Assembly (NCBI RefSeq): GCF_014654365.1
Contig: NZ_BNAY01000010.1
Coordinates: forward strand, 367,892 to 431,891
DNA length: 64,000 nucleotides
Direction of reading: 5' to 3'
From: Amycolatopsis oliviviridis
Lineage (GTDB): Bacteria > Actinomycetota > Actinomycetes > Mycobacteriales > Pseudonocardiaceae
Position 1 is the first letter of the stretch. Each line of letters starts with the position of its first letter. The notes beneath the pieces are model-generated. The model saw nothing but the letters and a program-made list of their open reading frames with translations. It made no database searches and was not told the origin of the DNA. The translations under genes were made by a program, and so were the position numbers. Of this stretch, positions 24,185 through 33,200 are shown one piece after another.

Positions 24185-26487
24185 CGGACCTCCTGGTCGA
24201 GTCCCCATGCCGGGGTTTCGCGGTCGCCAGGCACGTCTCGCGGCTCCAGCTCGGGACGCGCGCCGCGCCGCGTGACGACGGCCGTCCCGCCACGGCCGAG
24301 CGGGACCGAGATCGTGCCCGGACCTTCGGCCCGCCAAGGAAGCCGCCGCCCACGCGCGTCACGGACGTCGATGTCGCCAGGGATCCCGTGCCGGAGGGTG
24401 AGCGGCTCCCCCGCTTCGCTGTGGACGCGGACCCATTCGGTCGCGCCGTTCCTGTGGGAGGCGTCGACGAGGAAGGCACCCTCCGCGCGCAGGCTCTCGA
24501 AGGACGCGTCCGGCCACGCCGACGAGACCGACGGGAAGACCTTGAGGACGCCGTGATCACCCTGAAGAAGCATGTCCACAATGGACTGTGCTGCGGTGAT
24601 CGGACTTTCGATCGCGAGGTTCGCGCCTTCGCGGTACATCGTGTTCGGCGTCAGCTGAGTGTCGGCCACGACGGTCCCGTCGAGGAAGATCTTCAGGTAG
24701 CGCAACGCTTCCTCGGGCGCGTCCATCACCGAACTCATCGACGACGCGGCCGCGAAGCTGTAGCCGTGCCATTTGTCCTGGATACCGGACCAATGCGCGA
24801 AGGTGCGGCGCATGACGTCCCGGTCGCCGGGACGATCCCAGAGTTTCTCGCGCAGCGGGTAGAGCCAGAGCAGATGCGAGAAGTGCCGGTGTGACTCGGC
24901 GAGCGGGACACCGTCGCCGATCAGCACCCCCTGAACGGGATCCTGGTGGTACGGCACCAGTTTCTCGCCGATCTCGCGCCACGCGGGCACACGCGGATCG
25001 TCGATGCGCAGTTTGGCCGCGGATTCGACGAGGGTGCGCGCGGCCCAGCGGATGAGCGACAGGTCGTACGTGCAGTCGGCCGCGTCCGCGTACTCGGGTG
25101 ACCGCGTCATCGGCAGGTGAAGCCGGCCGTCCGGCCCGGCGGCGAGGAAGTGGCGGTAGTAGTTGAGCGCCTTGGCGAGCGTGGGATACAGGACGTCGCG
25201 CAGGACGCGGACGTCCATGCTGTGCCGGTACGCGAGCCAGACGTTGTGCAGGCCCCAGATCAGATTGCCGGTCTGGTCGTTCTTCGTGGCCGGGCCGGGG
25301 ATCCCGACCGCGCGGGTGCCGCCGGGCCGCAGCCGCCAGTCCCCCGGATGCGAAAGGGCGTACGTGTCGCCGTCCCGGTACGCGGGAGGCACCGAGAGTT
25401 CGAGGTTGGCGTGGTCTCGGCGGAAGGTCTCGGTGACGGCGTCGAGTTCGGGGGGGTTGCTGCTGTTGACGATCGGGTACGTGACCTGGACGTTGAGGTT
25501 CCACCACACCGCCGTCCAGCTGTTGCCGACCTCCGGGAACCACGGCCCCCACTCCGCGACGACCGGACCGTGCGCGCGGGTGGCGCAAGCTGTCTTGTAC
25601 AGCTGGATCCAGTAGAACCGCTGGATCCGTTTGTCGGGAACGGACACGAAACTGCGCCGATAGAAGGCGTTCCACCAGCGCCGATGGCCGGCGACCAGCA
25701 GATCCGGGTTCGTCGCCGACGCCCGGTGGACCCGGCTGATCGCCTCGGCGGTATGGGTCGGCTCGGGAAACCCGTACGCGACCGTCGCCGCCAGGAGCCG
25801 TCGCGTGCCGATGGTCCGCTCACGCCAGGCCGTCGTGTACCCGCCGCCCGCGTGCAGTGGCTGCTCGCAGTACTCGACCGCGCCCGCACTGGCGAGCTTC
25901 GGATCGGGATTGGCCGTGTACTCGGGCGGTTTGCGGATCGTCCTGGTCGTCGCCGATTTGAGCGGCGTGAAGCCCCAGTCCGCGGCCGCTACTCCGCTGA
26001 GCGAGACGAGAAGGAGGTCCTGATCGTTGTGGACCAGCGCGGAGAAGCGCACCGAGCCCTGGGTGGTCGTGATCGTGCCGCCGAGTTCGGCGTTGTACAG
26101 GTCGAGACGCCAGTCCACCGCCGTGATCGCGCCCGCGAAGGTGAGGGTGAGGTAGCCGATCGGGAGCCGCGAGTACCCGATGCCCGCCTCCCACTGTCCG
26201 CGCTGGTCCTGGACCCGGGAGTGGCTGAGCATCACCTTGAGCACGTTCGGCCGCGTGCCCGCGTAGAACTGGACGCCGAGGAAGCCGTTGGCGAGGAACG
26301 GACCCTCCTGCCAGCTCTTCGGCATCCGTTTCCAGACCATGCGCGCGTCGTCGACGATCCGGCGGTGGATGTCGCCGGACGCGTGCGCCTGTGCCTGTGC
26401 CGGAGCGGCCCCCTGAGCCCACAGCCCACCGAGCGCGGCGGTCCCCGCGGCAGCCTTCAGCATCGATCGCCTGGACAACCCACCCAT
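24181..26487 (-). CDS. Tat-exported GH95-like glycoside hydrolase (copy 1 of tandem pair)
   Basis: A 768-residue paralogue of the following gene, with a Tat signal L-S-R-R-S-M-L-K-A-A and Ala-rich tail ending A-Q-A. Shared blocks run throughout: M-P-K-S-W-Q-E-G-P-F-L-A-N-G-F-L-G near 50-70, G-H-R-R-W-W, W-W-N-L-N-V-Q, R-S-P-E-Y-A, H-R-H-F-S-H-L-L-W-L-Y-P, and P-N-T-M-Y-R-E-G. As in its partner, the region normally holding the GH95 catalytic Asp reads H-G-Y-S-F-A-A-A-S. The start has GGAGG 6 bases upstream. It heads a two-gene unit, and the upstream region contains GTAAACG, a possible regulator half-site. Exported carbohydrate degradation is likely; the sugar is unknown. Confidence 0.7.
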   Translation of the reverse strand: MGGLSRRSMLKAAAGTAALGGLWAQGAAPAQAQAHASGDIHRRIVDDARMVWKRMPKSWQEGPFLANGFLGVQFYAGTRPNVLKVMLSHSRVQDQRGQWEAGIGYSRLPIGYLTLTFAGAITAVDWRLDLYNAELGGTITTTQGSVRFSALVHNDQDLLLVSLSGVAAADWGFTPLKSATTRTIRKPPEYTANPDPKLASAGAVEYCEQPLHAGGGYTTAWRERTIGTRRLLAATVAYGFPEPTHTAEAISRVHRASATNPDLLVAGHRRWWNAFYRRSFVSVPDKRIQRFYWIQLYKTACATRAHGPVVAEWGPWFPEVGNSWTAVWWNLNVQVTYPIVNSSNPPELDAVTETFRRDHANLELSVPPAYRDGDTYALSHPGDWRLRPGGTRAVGIPGPATKNDQTGNLIWGLHNVWLAYRHSMDVRVLRDVLYPTLAKALNYYRHFLAAGPDGRLHLPMTRSPEYADAADCTYDLSLIRWAARTLVESAAKLRIDDPRVPAWREIGEKLVPYHQDPVQGVLIGDGVPLAESHRHFSHLLWLYPLREKLWDRPGDRDVMRRTFAHWSGIQDKWHGYSFAAASSMSSVMDAPEEALRYLKIFLDGTVVADTQLTPNTMYREGANLAIESPITAAQSIVDMLLQGDHGVLKVFPSVSSAWPDASFESLRAEGAFLVDASHRNGATEWVRVHSEAGEPLTLRHGIPGDIDVRDARGRRLPWRAEGPGTISVPLGRGGTAVVTRRGARPELEPRDVPGDRETPAWGLDQEVR

Positions 26488-26614
26488 GGATCGCCTCCAG
26501 ATTCATACTACGTTTACCGCAGATCAAGCCCTGGCGACCGGCATGTTTCCAGAAATGTCCCAGCTTTGACCAGTCCGCTCACCCGGAAAGCGGCAGAGAC
26601 ATCCGACCTATCGG

Positions 26615-27421
26615 TCAGGTGGCGACGTAGGCGCGGGTGGCGTCCGGCGACGCGTGACCAAGCATCTCGGCGACGTCGTCGAGCTCGGCCCCGGCCCGGA
26701 GAAGATTGACGGCGAAGGTCTTGCGCAGTGTTCGCGCCGACAACCCCGGCAGGCCGATCAAGACCCCGAACACGACCACGAGGCGGTTGACGGTGGCAGG
26801 TGGTACGGGACGGCCGCAGGTGCTGCCGAGGAAGAACGTCGGCCCCTCGTCGTCACGCTCCCGGAGGTAGGCGTCGAGCAGAGGACGGAGCTCGGGCGGG
26901 ATCGGGACCGTGCGCCGCCGAGATCCACGGACGATGACCGCGTCGGCCGACACGTCCCGCAAGTCCAGCGCGGACAGCTCGATGGCGCGGAGACCCGTGT
27001 AGTACAGAAGATGAAGGATGGCCGCGTCCCTGAGCGGCAGAAGATGCACCGCGGCGGACAACATTTCGCGCAGTTCGTCGTCGCTCAACGGCGACAAGGT
27101 TTCCGCCTCGAACGACCGCCGCTGTTCCCTTCCGGCCAGCCTCAAGCCGACCATCACCCCGAGCGTGGCGCCAGGCCACTTCTGCCACCGCTGAGGCCGG
27201 ACCTTCAGCAGGCTCTCCTCGGCGATTTCCGCACCCTCGACGTCCACTCCGCCACGGGCGCCGTTGAGAACCTGCTGCCCACGATGCCGGTTCGCCCGGT
27301 TCACACGCCGCTTGTGCCGCGGGATGTTCTTGCGGGAAGACTTGTCGTTATCGCCGTACGTTTCGCGGCGATCTTTGGCGTAGCTCAGCCGTTTCTTCTC
27401 CTGCGGGCTCTTCCGTCCCAT
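26615..27421 (-). CDS. tyrosine-recombinase-like catalytic domain fused to a basic N-terminal domain
   Basis: A 268-residue protein. Residues 1-52 form a strongly basic segment (R-K-S-P-Q-E-K-K-R-L, S-S-R-K-N-I-P-R-H-K-R-R) and replace the usual SAM-like core-binding domain. From about 105 the C-terminal part follows the tyrosine recombinase fold: Y-T-G-L-R-A-I-E (Arg I), L-G-H-A-S and a final Tyr in T-R-A-Y-V-A-T. The H-x-x-R motif is changed to R-T-L-R, the next His to Lys (R-K-T-F), and the beta-hairpin Lys is Arg. GGAGGGG precedes the ATG at 27421. No att sites, tRNA or partner mobile genes are near, so a domesticated DNA-binding or recombination-related protein is as likely as an integrase. 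Confidence 0.65.
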   Translation of the reverse strand: MGRKSPQEKKRLSYAKDRRETYGDNDKSSRKNIPRHKRRVNRANRHRGQQVLNGARGGVDVEGAEIAEESLLKVRPQRWQKWPGATLGVMVGLRLAGREQRRSFEAETLSPLSDDELREMLSAAVHLLPLRDAAILHLLYYTGLRAIELSALDLRDVSADAVIVRGSRRRTVPIPPELRPLLDAYLRERDDEGPTFFLGSTCGRPVPPATVNRLVVVFGVLIGLPGLSARTLRKTFAVNLLRAGAELDDVAEMLGHASPDATRAYVAT

Positions 27422-27494
27422 CGCCCCTCCTTCGGCGTCGACAAGGGGACGGTAGCGAGATGTCTTGGTCGCGGACCACCGATTTACCGGAGGC

Positions 27495-28508
27495 TCAGGC
27501 GGCGTGCCGCCCGCGAGCCTCGGCAGCAAGGTACGCGGCGACCAACTCGGCGGCGACTTCCTTCGGTTCCGTCCGCAGCCGGCTGGGCAGCGTCTGAAGC
27601 ACCGCGATTCCCGCAGCCGCGTACCTGCCGTTTCGAGCCAGTGTCGCGGCGTACTGCTTCTTGCCGAAGTGGAAGTCGTACGAGTCGACCTCCCAAGCCA
27701 GCTGAACTTTTCTGAAATAGCCGTCCGGAGTCCCGACGTAGCGACCGGCGGCATCCCTCAGCTCCTGATTCCACACCGGTTCCGGCAGGCCGGTCCGGCG
27801 CCAGACGGCCATCGCGTCGATCTCCGCGACCGACCTCGCGCCTCGCAGGACGTCACGGAGTACCTCGCGGGGCAGCGCGCTGCCCCGATCACTGCCGTCT
27901 TCGAGTTCTCTCCTGAGGGCCTCGGGATTCAGCCCTCCGCGCTGAACCGCTTCGGTCAGCAACGCCCGAATCGGATCCAGTGTGGTGAAACGACGACATT
28001 CGTCGAGGACCGCCCGGACCAGCGGAGCCATGGCCACTCCGTCCACGGTGACCGGCCGGGGCATCCGTGTGGTCCGCTCCACGAGCACGTATTCGGCGCT
28101 GCTGACCTGGCAACCGGCGGGCACCAGCAGATGAATCCGGTCGGTCGTGGTCTTCGGCCCCCGCAAGCCTTGCCGACGGCAGGCTTCCATTCCGGTGACG
28201 ATCGCCTCCGACCCGCCGTAGAGCAGGGCGCCTTCGACCACTTGTCCGCGAGTCGGCCGTCCTGAGCGGAGCAGGATCACTCCGGGCAGCAGCCGCTGCC
28301 AGGGCTGCCCCGGCCGACAGCGCCGATAGCAGGTTCTCTTCGAGACGCCGAACTCCACCAGTCGCGCGACAGTGATCACCCCATCGCGGCTCAGCTTGTA
28401 AAGGGCCTCGTGATCGCGAGCCCACTCGCCAGTTCGCACCCCAAGATCATCGGCGGCTGCACCCACCCTCGACCAGCCCCGTCTTGCCCGCTGTGGACAA
28501 CTCGCCAC
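27495..28508 (-). CDS. AbiEi-type winged-helix protein with endonuclease-like C-terminal domain
   Basis: A 337-residue protein. Residues about 30-80 match the AbiEi antitoxin-like winged helix (D-G-V-I-T-V-A-R-L, G-V-S-K-R-T-C-Y-R-R-C, W-Q-R-L-L-P-G-V-I). The middle is helical. The C-terminal part has W-E-V-D-S-Y-D-F-H-F followed by A-A-A-G-I-A-V-L-Q-T-L, as in DUF559/Vsr-like endonuclease-fold domains. Such proteins are widespread single genes in actinomycetes and no toxin partner is present. The frame opens with GTG at 28508, but another GTG at 28439, just before the conserved region, is equally plausible; neither has a good ribosome-binding site. The function is unknown, and a link to defence is inference. 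Confidence 0.6.
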   Translation of the reverse strand: MASCPQRARRGWSRVGAAADDLGVRTGEWARDHEALYKLSRDGVITVARLVEFGVSKRTCYRRCRPGQPWQRLLPGVILLRSGRPTRGQVVEGALLYGGSEAIVTGMEACRRQGLRGPKTTTDRIHLLVPAGCQVSSAEYVLVERTTRMPRPVTVDGVAMAPLVRAVLDECRRFTTLDPIRALLTEAVQRGGLNPEALRRELEDGSDRGSALPREVLRDVLRGARSVAEIDAMAVWRRTGLPEPVWNQELRDAAGRYVGTPDGYFRKVQLAWEVDSYDFHFGKKQYAATLARNGRYAAAGIAVLQTLPSRLRTEPKEVAAELVAAYLAAEARGRHAA

Positions 28509-28537
28509 ATCAGCCCCACTGTGGACAACTCAGACGT

Positions 28538-28591
28538 GCCCCCAAATGTGGCATTGGGGACACTCAACGTCCCCAATGCCACATTGGGGGC
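28538..28591. terminator. long hairpin between M1 peptidase and AbiEi-like gene
   Basis: The arms GCCCCCAAATGTGGCATTGG and its near reverse complement (one bulged A), extended by GGGGACA/CGTCCCC, flank a loop of about 5 bases. The stem is about 24 pairs. It starts 7 bases past the stop of the M1 peptidase gene on the minus strand. There is no U tract. Probable terminator of the polymer-synthetase/peptidase unit. Confidence 0.65.
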
Positions 28592-28598
28592 CCCGTAC

Positions 28599-30014
28599 TT
28601 AAGGGAGGGTGGGGAGCGGAGGCAGCGCCGGAGCGTGCAGCCAGGCATCGAAGAAGGAGCTGAGCGAGCGGCCAGCGAAGCGTTCCGCGAGCGTGACGAA
28701 AGCAGCGGTGGTCACCAGACCGTGCCGGTTCTCCACCGCCCAGGCCTTCACCAGCGGGAAGAACACCGCGTCGCCGACGAGACAACGCAAGGCGTGCAAC
28801 AGAAGGCCGCCGCGTTTGTACACCCGCTCGTCGAACATCCGTGATACCCCGGGGTCGGCGAGGCGCAGGTCCGCGGGCTTCGCCTTCATCCGCGCGTGCC
28901 AGGTCTTCGCCCACGCGTGCGCGGTCTGCCCGCCGGATTCCTCGGACCAGAGCCATTCCGCGTACGTCGCGAAGCCCTCGTTCAGCCAGATGTGCCGCCA
29001 GTCGGCGACGGTCAGGCTGTTGCCGAACCACTGGTGCGCCAGTTCGTGCACGACGAGCCGTTCGTGGGTGCGCCGCCCGTCGACGTGGTTGGCGCCGAAG
29101 ATCGACATGCCCTGCGCTTCGATCGGGTCGTCGAGGTCGTCGTCGGTGACCACGATGACGTACTCGTCGAAGGGATACGGCCCGAACAGCCGCTGCAGCG
29201 AGTCCATGATCTTGCCCTGCCGCCCGAAATCGCGCGAAAAGGCCCGGCGCAGGCGCGGCGGCACGGCGGCCCGTTGCGGAACCGACGCGAGCACGGCGTC
29301 ACCGTCGAGACTGATCCGGTACGCCGTGACCGAAGGCGGCGAGAGCCACCCCGGCTCCGGGCCGGAGACCAGTTCGACGTCGTCGTACCGTCCGATTTGG
29401 ACACTCATCAGATACGTCGGGGTCGGCTCCAAGCGCTCGAAGACCCACCGGGTGGTACTGGCGCGCGAAAGCCGCGACACCAGGTTCCCGGTGACGGCCA
29501 CGAGATACGGCGACGACGTCGTCAGCGCGACGCGGTAGGTCGCCTTGTCCGCCGGATGGTCGTTGCACGGGAACCACGACGGCGCCCCGACCGGCTGGCT
29601 CGCGACGAGCGAGCCGTCGGTCAGTTCGTCCCAGCCGATGTCGCCCCACAGCCCGGGCAGCGGCCGCGGGTTGCCGACGTAATACACCTCGACGCGGAAT
29701 TCGCTACCGGCCGCCAGCGATTTCGCGGGCTTCACATTCAGCTTGTGCGCGCGCCGCGTGTACTTCGCCGGTTTCCCGTTGACCAGGACCCGGTTGATCC
29801 GGAACTCGCCGAAGTCCAGCGTGAACCGCGACAACGCCTGCGTCGCCTCCGCGGTGATGGCCGCGGAGGCGGACAGACGGTTGGGACCGATCTTGTAGTC
29901 CAGCTCCAGATCGTAATGCCGGACCCGGTAACCGCCGTTACCGTGATGGGGCAGATAGGAGTCGCCGGAGGTGTCCGCGCCGGGCGAGGGCTGCGCGGAG
30001 GCCTTCGAAATCAC
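28599..30014 (-). CDS. M1-family zinc aminopeptidase
   Basis: A 471-residue metallopeptidase, short for the family because it lacks the C-terminal armadillo domain. The zinc site is H323-E-L-A-H327 (in V-V-H-E-L-A-H-Q-W-F-G-N) with Glu 346 in W-L-N-E-G-F-A-T-Y. The substrate-binding G-x-M-E-N motif is replaced by E-A-Q-G-M-S-I-F just ahead, and the catalytic Tyr is probably in the K-R-G-G-L-L segment region. No signal peptide or membrane helix is visible, so it is cytosolic. The GTG at 30014 starts the protein. It follows the Pls-like synthetase gene by 198 bases on the same strand. Zinc aminopeptidases are known to degrade epsilon-poly-lysine in producer Streptomyces, so it may be the matching degrading enzyme; this is inference. 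Confidence 0.82.
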   Translation of the reverse strand: MISKASAQPSPGADTSGDSYLPHHGNGGYRVRHYDLELDYKIGPNRLSASAAITAEATQALSRFTLDFGEFRINRVLVNGKPAKYTRRAHKLNVKPAKSLAAGSEFRVEVYYVGNPRPLPGLWGDIGWDELTDGSLVASQPVGAPSWFPCNDHPADKATYRVALTTSSPYLVAVTGNLVSRLSRASTTRWVFERLEPTPTYLMSVQIGRYDDVELVSGPEPGWLSPPSVTAYRISLDGDAVLASVPQRAAVPPRLRRAFSRDFGRQGKIMDSLQRLFGPYPFDEYVIVVTDDDLDDPIEAQGMSIFGANHVDGRRTHERLVVHELAHQWFGNSLTVADWRHIWLNEGFATYAEWLWSEESGGQTAHAWAKTWHARMKAKPADLRLADPGVSRMFDERVYKRGGLLLHALRCLVGDAVFFPLVKAWAVENRHGLVTTAAFVTLAERFAGRSLSSFFDAWLHAPALPPLPTLP

Positions 30015-30212
30015 CCGCGAAAGACCCCGCTTCCCATTGTTTCCGTCAGTGAACCCGCGGCCGCGATCGACGTCGGCAGGGCGCTACCTGGCAGAAGACC
30101 GTCGCGGTGAGCGGACAGGGCGCCCTGCCACCGCGATAGCGGGGCCTTCGGCCGGGGCGGGTTCACCTTTGCGGTCACCATTCCGAACACACCTCAGCTC
30201 CGCCAACTGTCT

Positions 30213-33200
30213 CTACTTCGTCCAGGCCGAGATGGGATTGCCCAGCCAGCGCGAGTCTGCGGGGACCGCGTCGCCCCGGGTCACCAGAGACCCCGGTCCG
30301 ACGGTCGTCCGCGCGCCGATGCTCGCGCCAGGCAGCACGATACCGTGCGGCCCGAGCGTCGCTCCCTCGTCCAGGGTCACCGGCGACATCGTCATGATCC
30401 GGTCGTGGAACAGATGCGTCTGCACGACACAGCCGCGGTTGATCGTCGCGCCGTCGCCGAGGCTCACCAGGTCCGACTCGGGCAGCCAGTACGTCTCCAG
30501 CCACACGCCGCGGCCGATCTTGACGCCCATGGTCCGCAGCCACGCCGGCAGCAGCGGCGTGCCGCCGAGCGAACCGATCAGCCACGGCACGGCGAGCGCC
30601 TCGACGAAGGTGTCGGCGAGTTCGTTGCGCCAGACGAACGAACTCCACAACGGGTGGTCGATCGCGCGGAACCGGCCGACCAGCAGCCACTTCATCGCGG
30701 TGGCGGTCAGCGCGGCGACGGCACCGGCGGCCAGCAGCAGCGGCCCGCCGAGCAGCACCGCGACCAGGAAACCGAACTCACCGGCGAGCGCGAAGATCCC
30801 GGCGGCCACCAGCACGGTCAGCGCGACACCGCACATCACCGGCACGATCCGGCACAGTTCGACGAGCGCGCGGGCCGCCTTCAGCCGCAACGGCGGCGTG
30901 TAAGTGCGGCTCGTGTCGGCCTCGCCGACCGACCGGCGGACCGGCAGCGGCGGCATCCCGAGGTACGAGGAGCCCTTCTTCGCCTTGAGCGGGGCCGACG
31001 ACAGCACGCCGACCAGACCGCGCTTGGGCACCGAACGACCGGGCGCGGCCATCCCCGAGTTGCCGAGGAAAGCCTGCTTGCCGATGCGCGCCGGAGCGAC
31101 GTGCAGCCAGCCGTGGCCGAGTTCGTAGGTGGCGACCATGGTGTCGTCCGCGAGGAACGCGCCGCTGTCGACCTGGGTCATCTTCGGCAGCGCGAGGACG
31201 GTGGACGCCTCGACGTTGCGGCCGACCTTCGCACCGAGCATCCGGAGCCACACCGGGGTGAACAGGCTGGCGTACAAGGGGAACAGCCCTTCACGCGCCA
31301 TGCCCATCAGCCGTTCGGTCGCCCAGACCTGCCACGCGACGCGGCCGTGCACGGGGTGGTACCCCTCGACCATGCCGATGCTCAGCGAACGGACGCCGAC
31401 GAGCACCAGCAGGGCGTACGTCAGGAAGTACGCGACGGTCGCGAGCGGCGTGAACAGCAGCGCCTGGCCGAGCGCGGCGCCCAGTGAAGCCGTGCCGTCG
31501 ATCGCGTAGCCCAGAACCGCGACGGCGGGCAGGGCGGCGAGGGCGGGCAGCAGGCCCAGCGCGACCGAAGTCGCACCGTAGACCGACGCCCAGAAGCGCG
31601 AACGCGGCGGGCGGCTCGACGGCCACTTCAGCGCGTCCTTGCTGGCACGGGCGGCGGGGGCACCGGCCCAGCGCTGCCCGGCGGGCACGTTGCCGCGGAC
31701 GGTCGACCCGGCCGCGATCTCCGCGCCCTTGCCGATCCGCGCGCCGGGGAACAGCGTGCTGCGCGCGCCGATCCGCGCGTCCGCGCCGATCCGGATCTTG
31801 CCGATGTGCACGAGATCGCCGTCCACCCAGTGCCCGGTCAGATCGACCTCGGGTTCGACGGCGGCACCGCGGCCGAGTTTCAGCATGCCGGTGACCGGCG
31901 GCGGCGAGTGCAGGTCGACGTCCTTCGCGATCCGCGCGCCGAGTGCCTTGGCGTACGTCGTCATCCAGGAAGCGCCCGCGACACTGTCCGCACCGCTGAA
32001 CTCGGCGAGCTTCTCGGCCGTCCACAGTCGCAAGTGGACATTCCCGCCGCGCGGGTAGCTGCCGGGACGGACCCCGCGCAGCAGCAACCGCGAACCGGTC
32101 GCCGAGATCGCGATCCGGCCCGCCGGGCTGAACAGCGCGACCCACGCGACGGCGATCCACACCCAGTTCAGCGTCGGCGCCCAGGCGAAACCGGCCAGGG
32201 ACAGCACGTTCGACAGCGTCGCGGCGATCGTCGTCCAGCGCAGGCCGACGAGGCCCATCAGCGGGATCATCAGCAGCGACTGGATGATCCCGGCCTTGCG
32301 CGGCGTCGGCGCGATGTCGCGGCGTTCGGTCTTCTCGCCGCTGAGCGCGTCCAGCATCGACGCGAGCGCGCCGAGCTTGGGGTTGGCGTAGATGTCGCTC
32401 ACCGATACCTGCGGGTGGCGGGTGCGGATCCGCGCGATCAGCTGGGCAGCCGTCAGGCTGCCGCCGCCGTTGGTGAAGAAGTCGGCCTTCGGGTTGTCGA
32501 CCGAGACACCCAGGATCTCCGCCCAGCCTTCGGCGAGCCAGCTCTCCGTCGGCGACAGACCGGACTTGGCGGCGTCCACAGTGGACAGCGGCCACGGCAG
32601 CGCGTTGCGGTCGACCTTGCCGGAGGTCCGCGTCGGCAGGTCTTCGATCAGCGCCAGCAGCGGGACGAGCGCGGCGGGCAGCTGCTCGCGCAGCCGGGTC
32701 GCGGCCTCGTCGTGGTCGAAGTCGACCCCTTCGGCGGGCACGACGTACCCGACGAGAACCTGGTTGCCGGCCTTGGTCCGGCGGATCGCGGCGGCGGCGC
32801 CCTGCACCCCGGGCAGCGCCTGGAGCGCGGCGTCGACCTCGCCGAGTTCGATGCGGCGGCCGCCGAGCTTGACCTGCTCGTCGAGCCGTCCGAGGAACAG
32901 CAGGCCCTCGGCCTCCGCGCGGACCATGTCACCGCTGCGGTACGCGCGGCGCCAGCCCAGCGAGGGCAGCGGCGCGAACTTCTCGGCGTCCTTCTCCGGG
33001 TCCAGGTAGCGGGCCAGGCCGACGCCGCCGATGACCAGCTCGCCGGTCTGCCCCATCGCGACCGGCTCGCCCGCCTCGTCGACGACGGCGAGCTGCCAGC
33101 CGACCAGCGGCAGGCCGATCCGGACGGGGCCCTCGCCGGTCATCTGCGCGGCGCAGGCGACGACGGTGGCCTCGGTCGGGCCGTAGGTGTTCCAGACTTC

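Noticed and set aside
26615..27421. Integrase of a prophage or integrative element
   Set aside because: No tRNA, direct-repeat attachment sites, excisionase or phage genes are adjacent, and key catalytic residues are changed.
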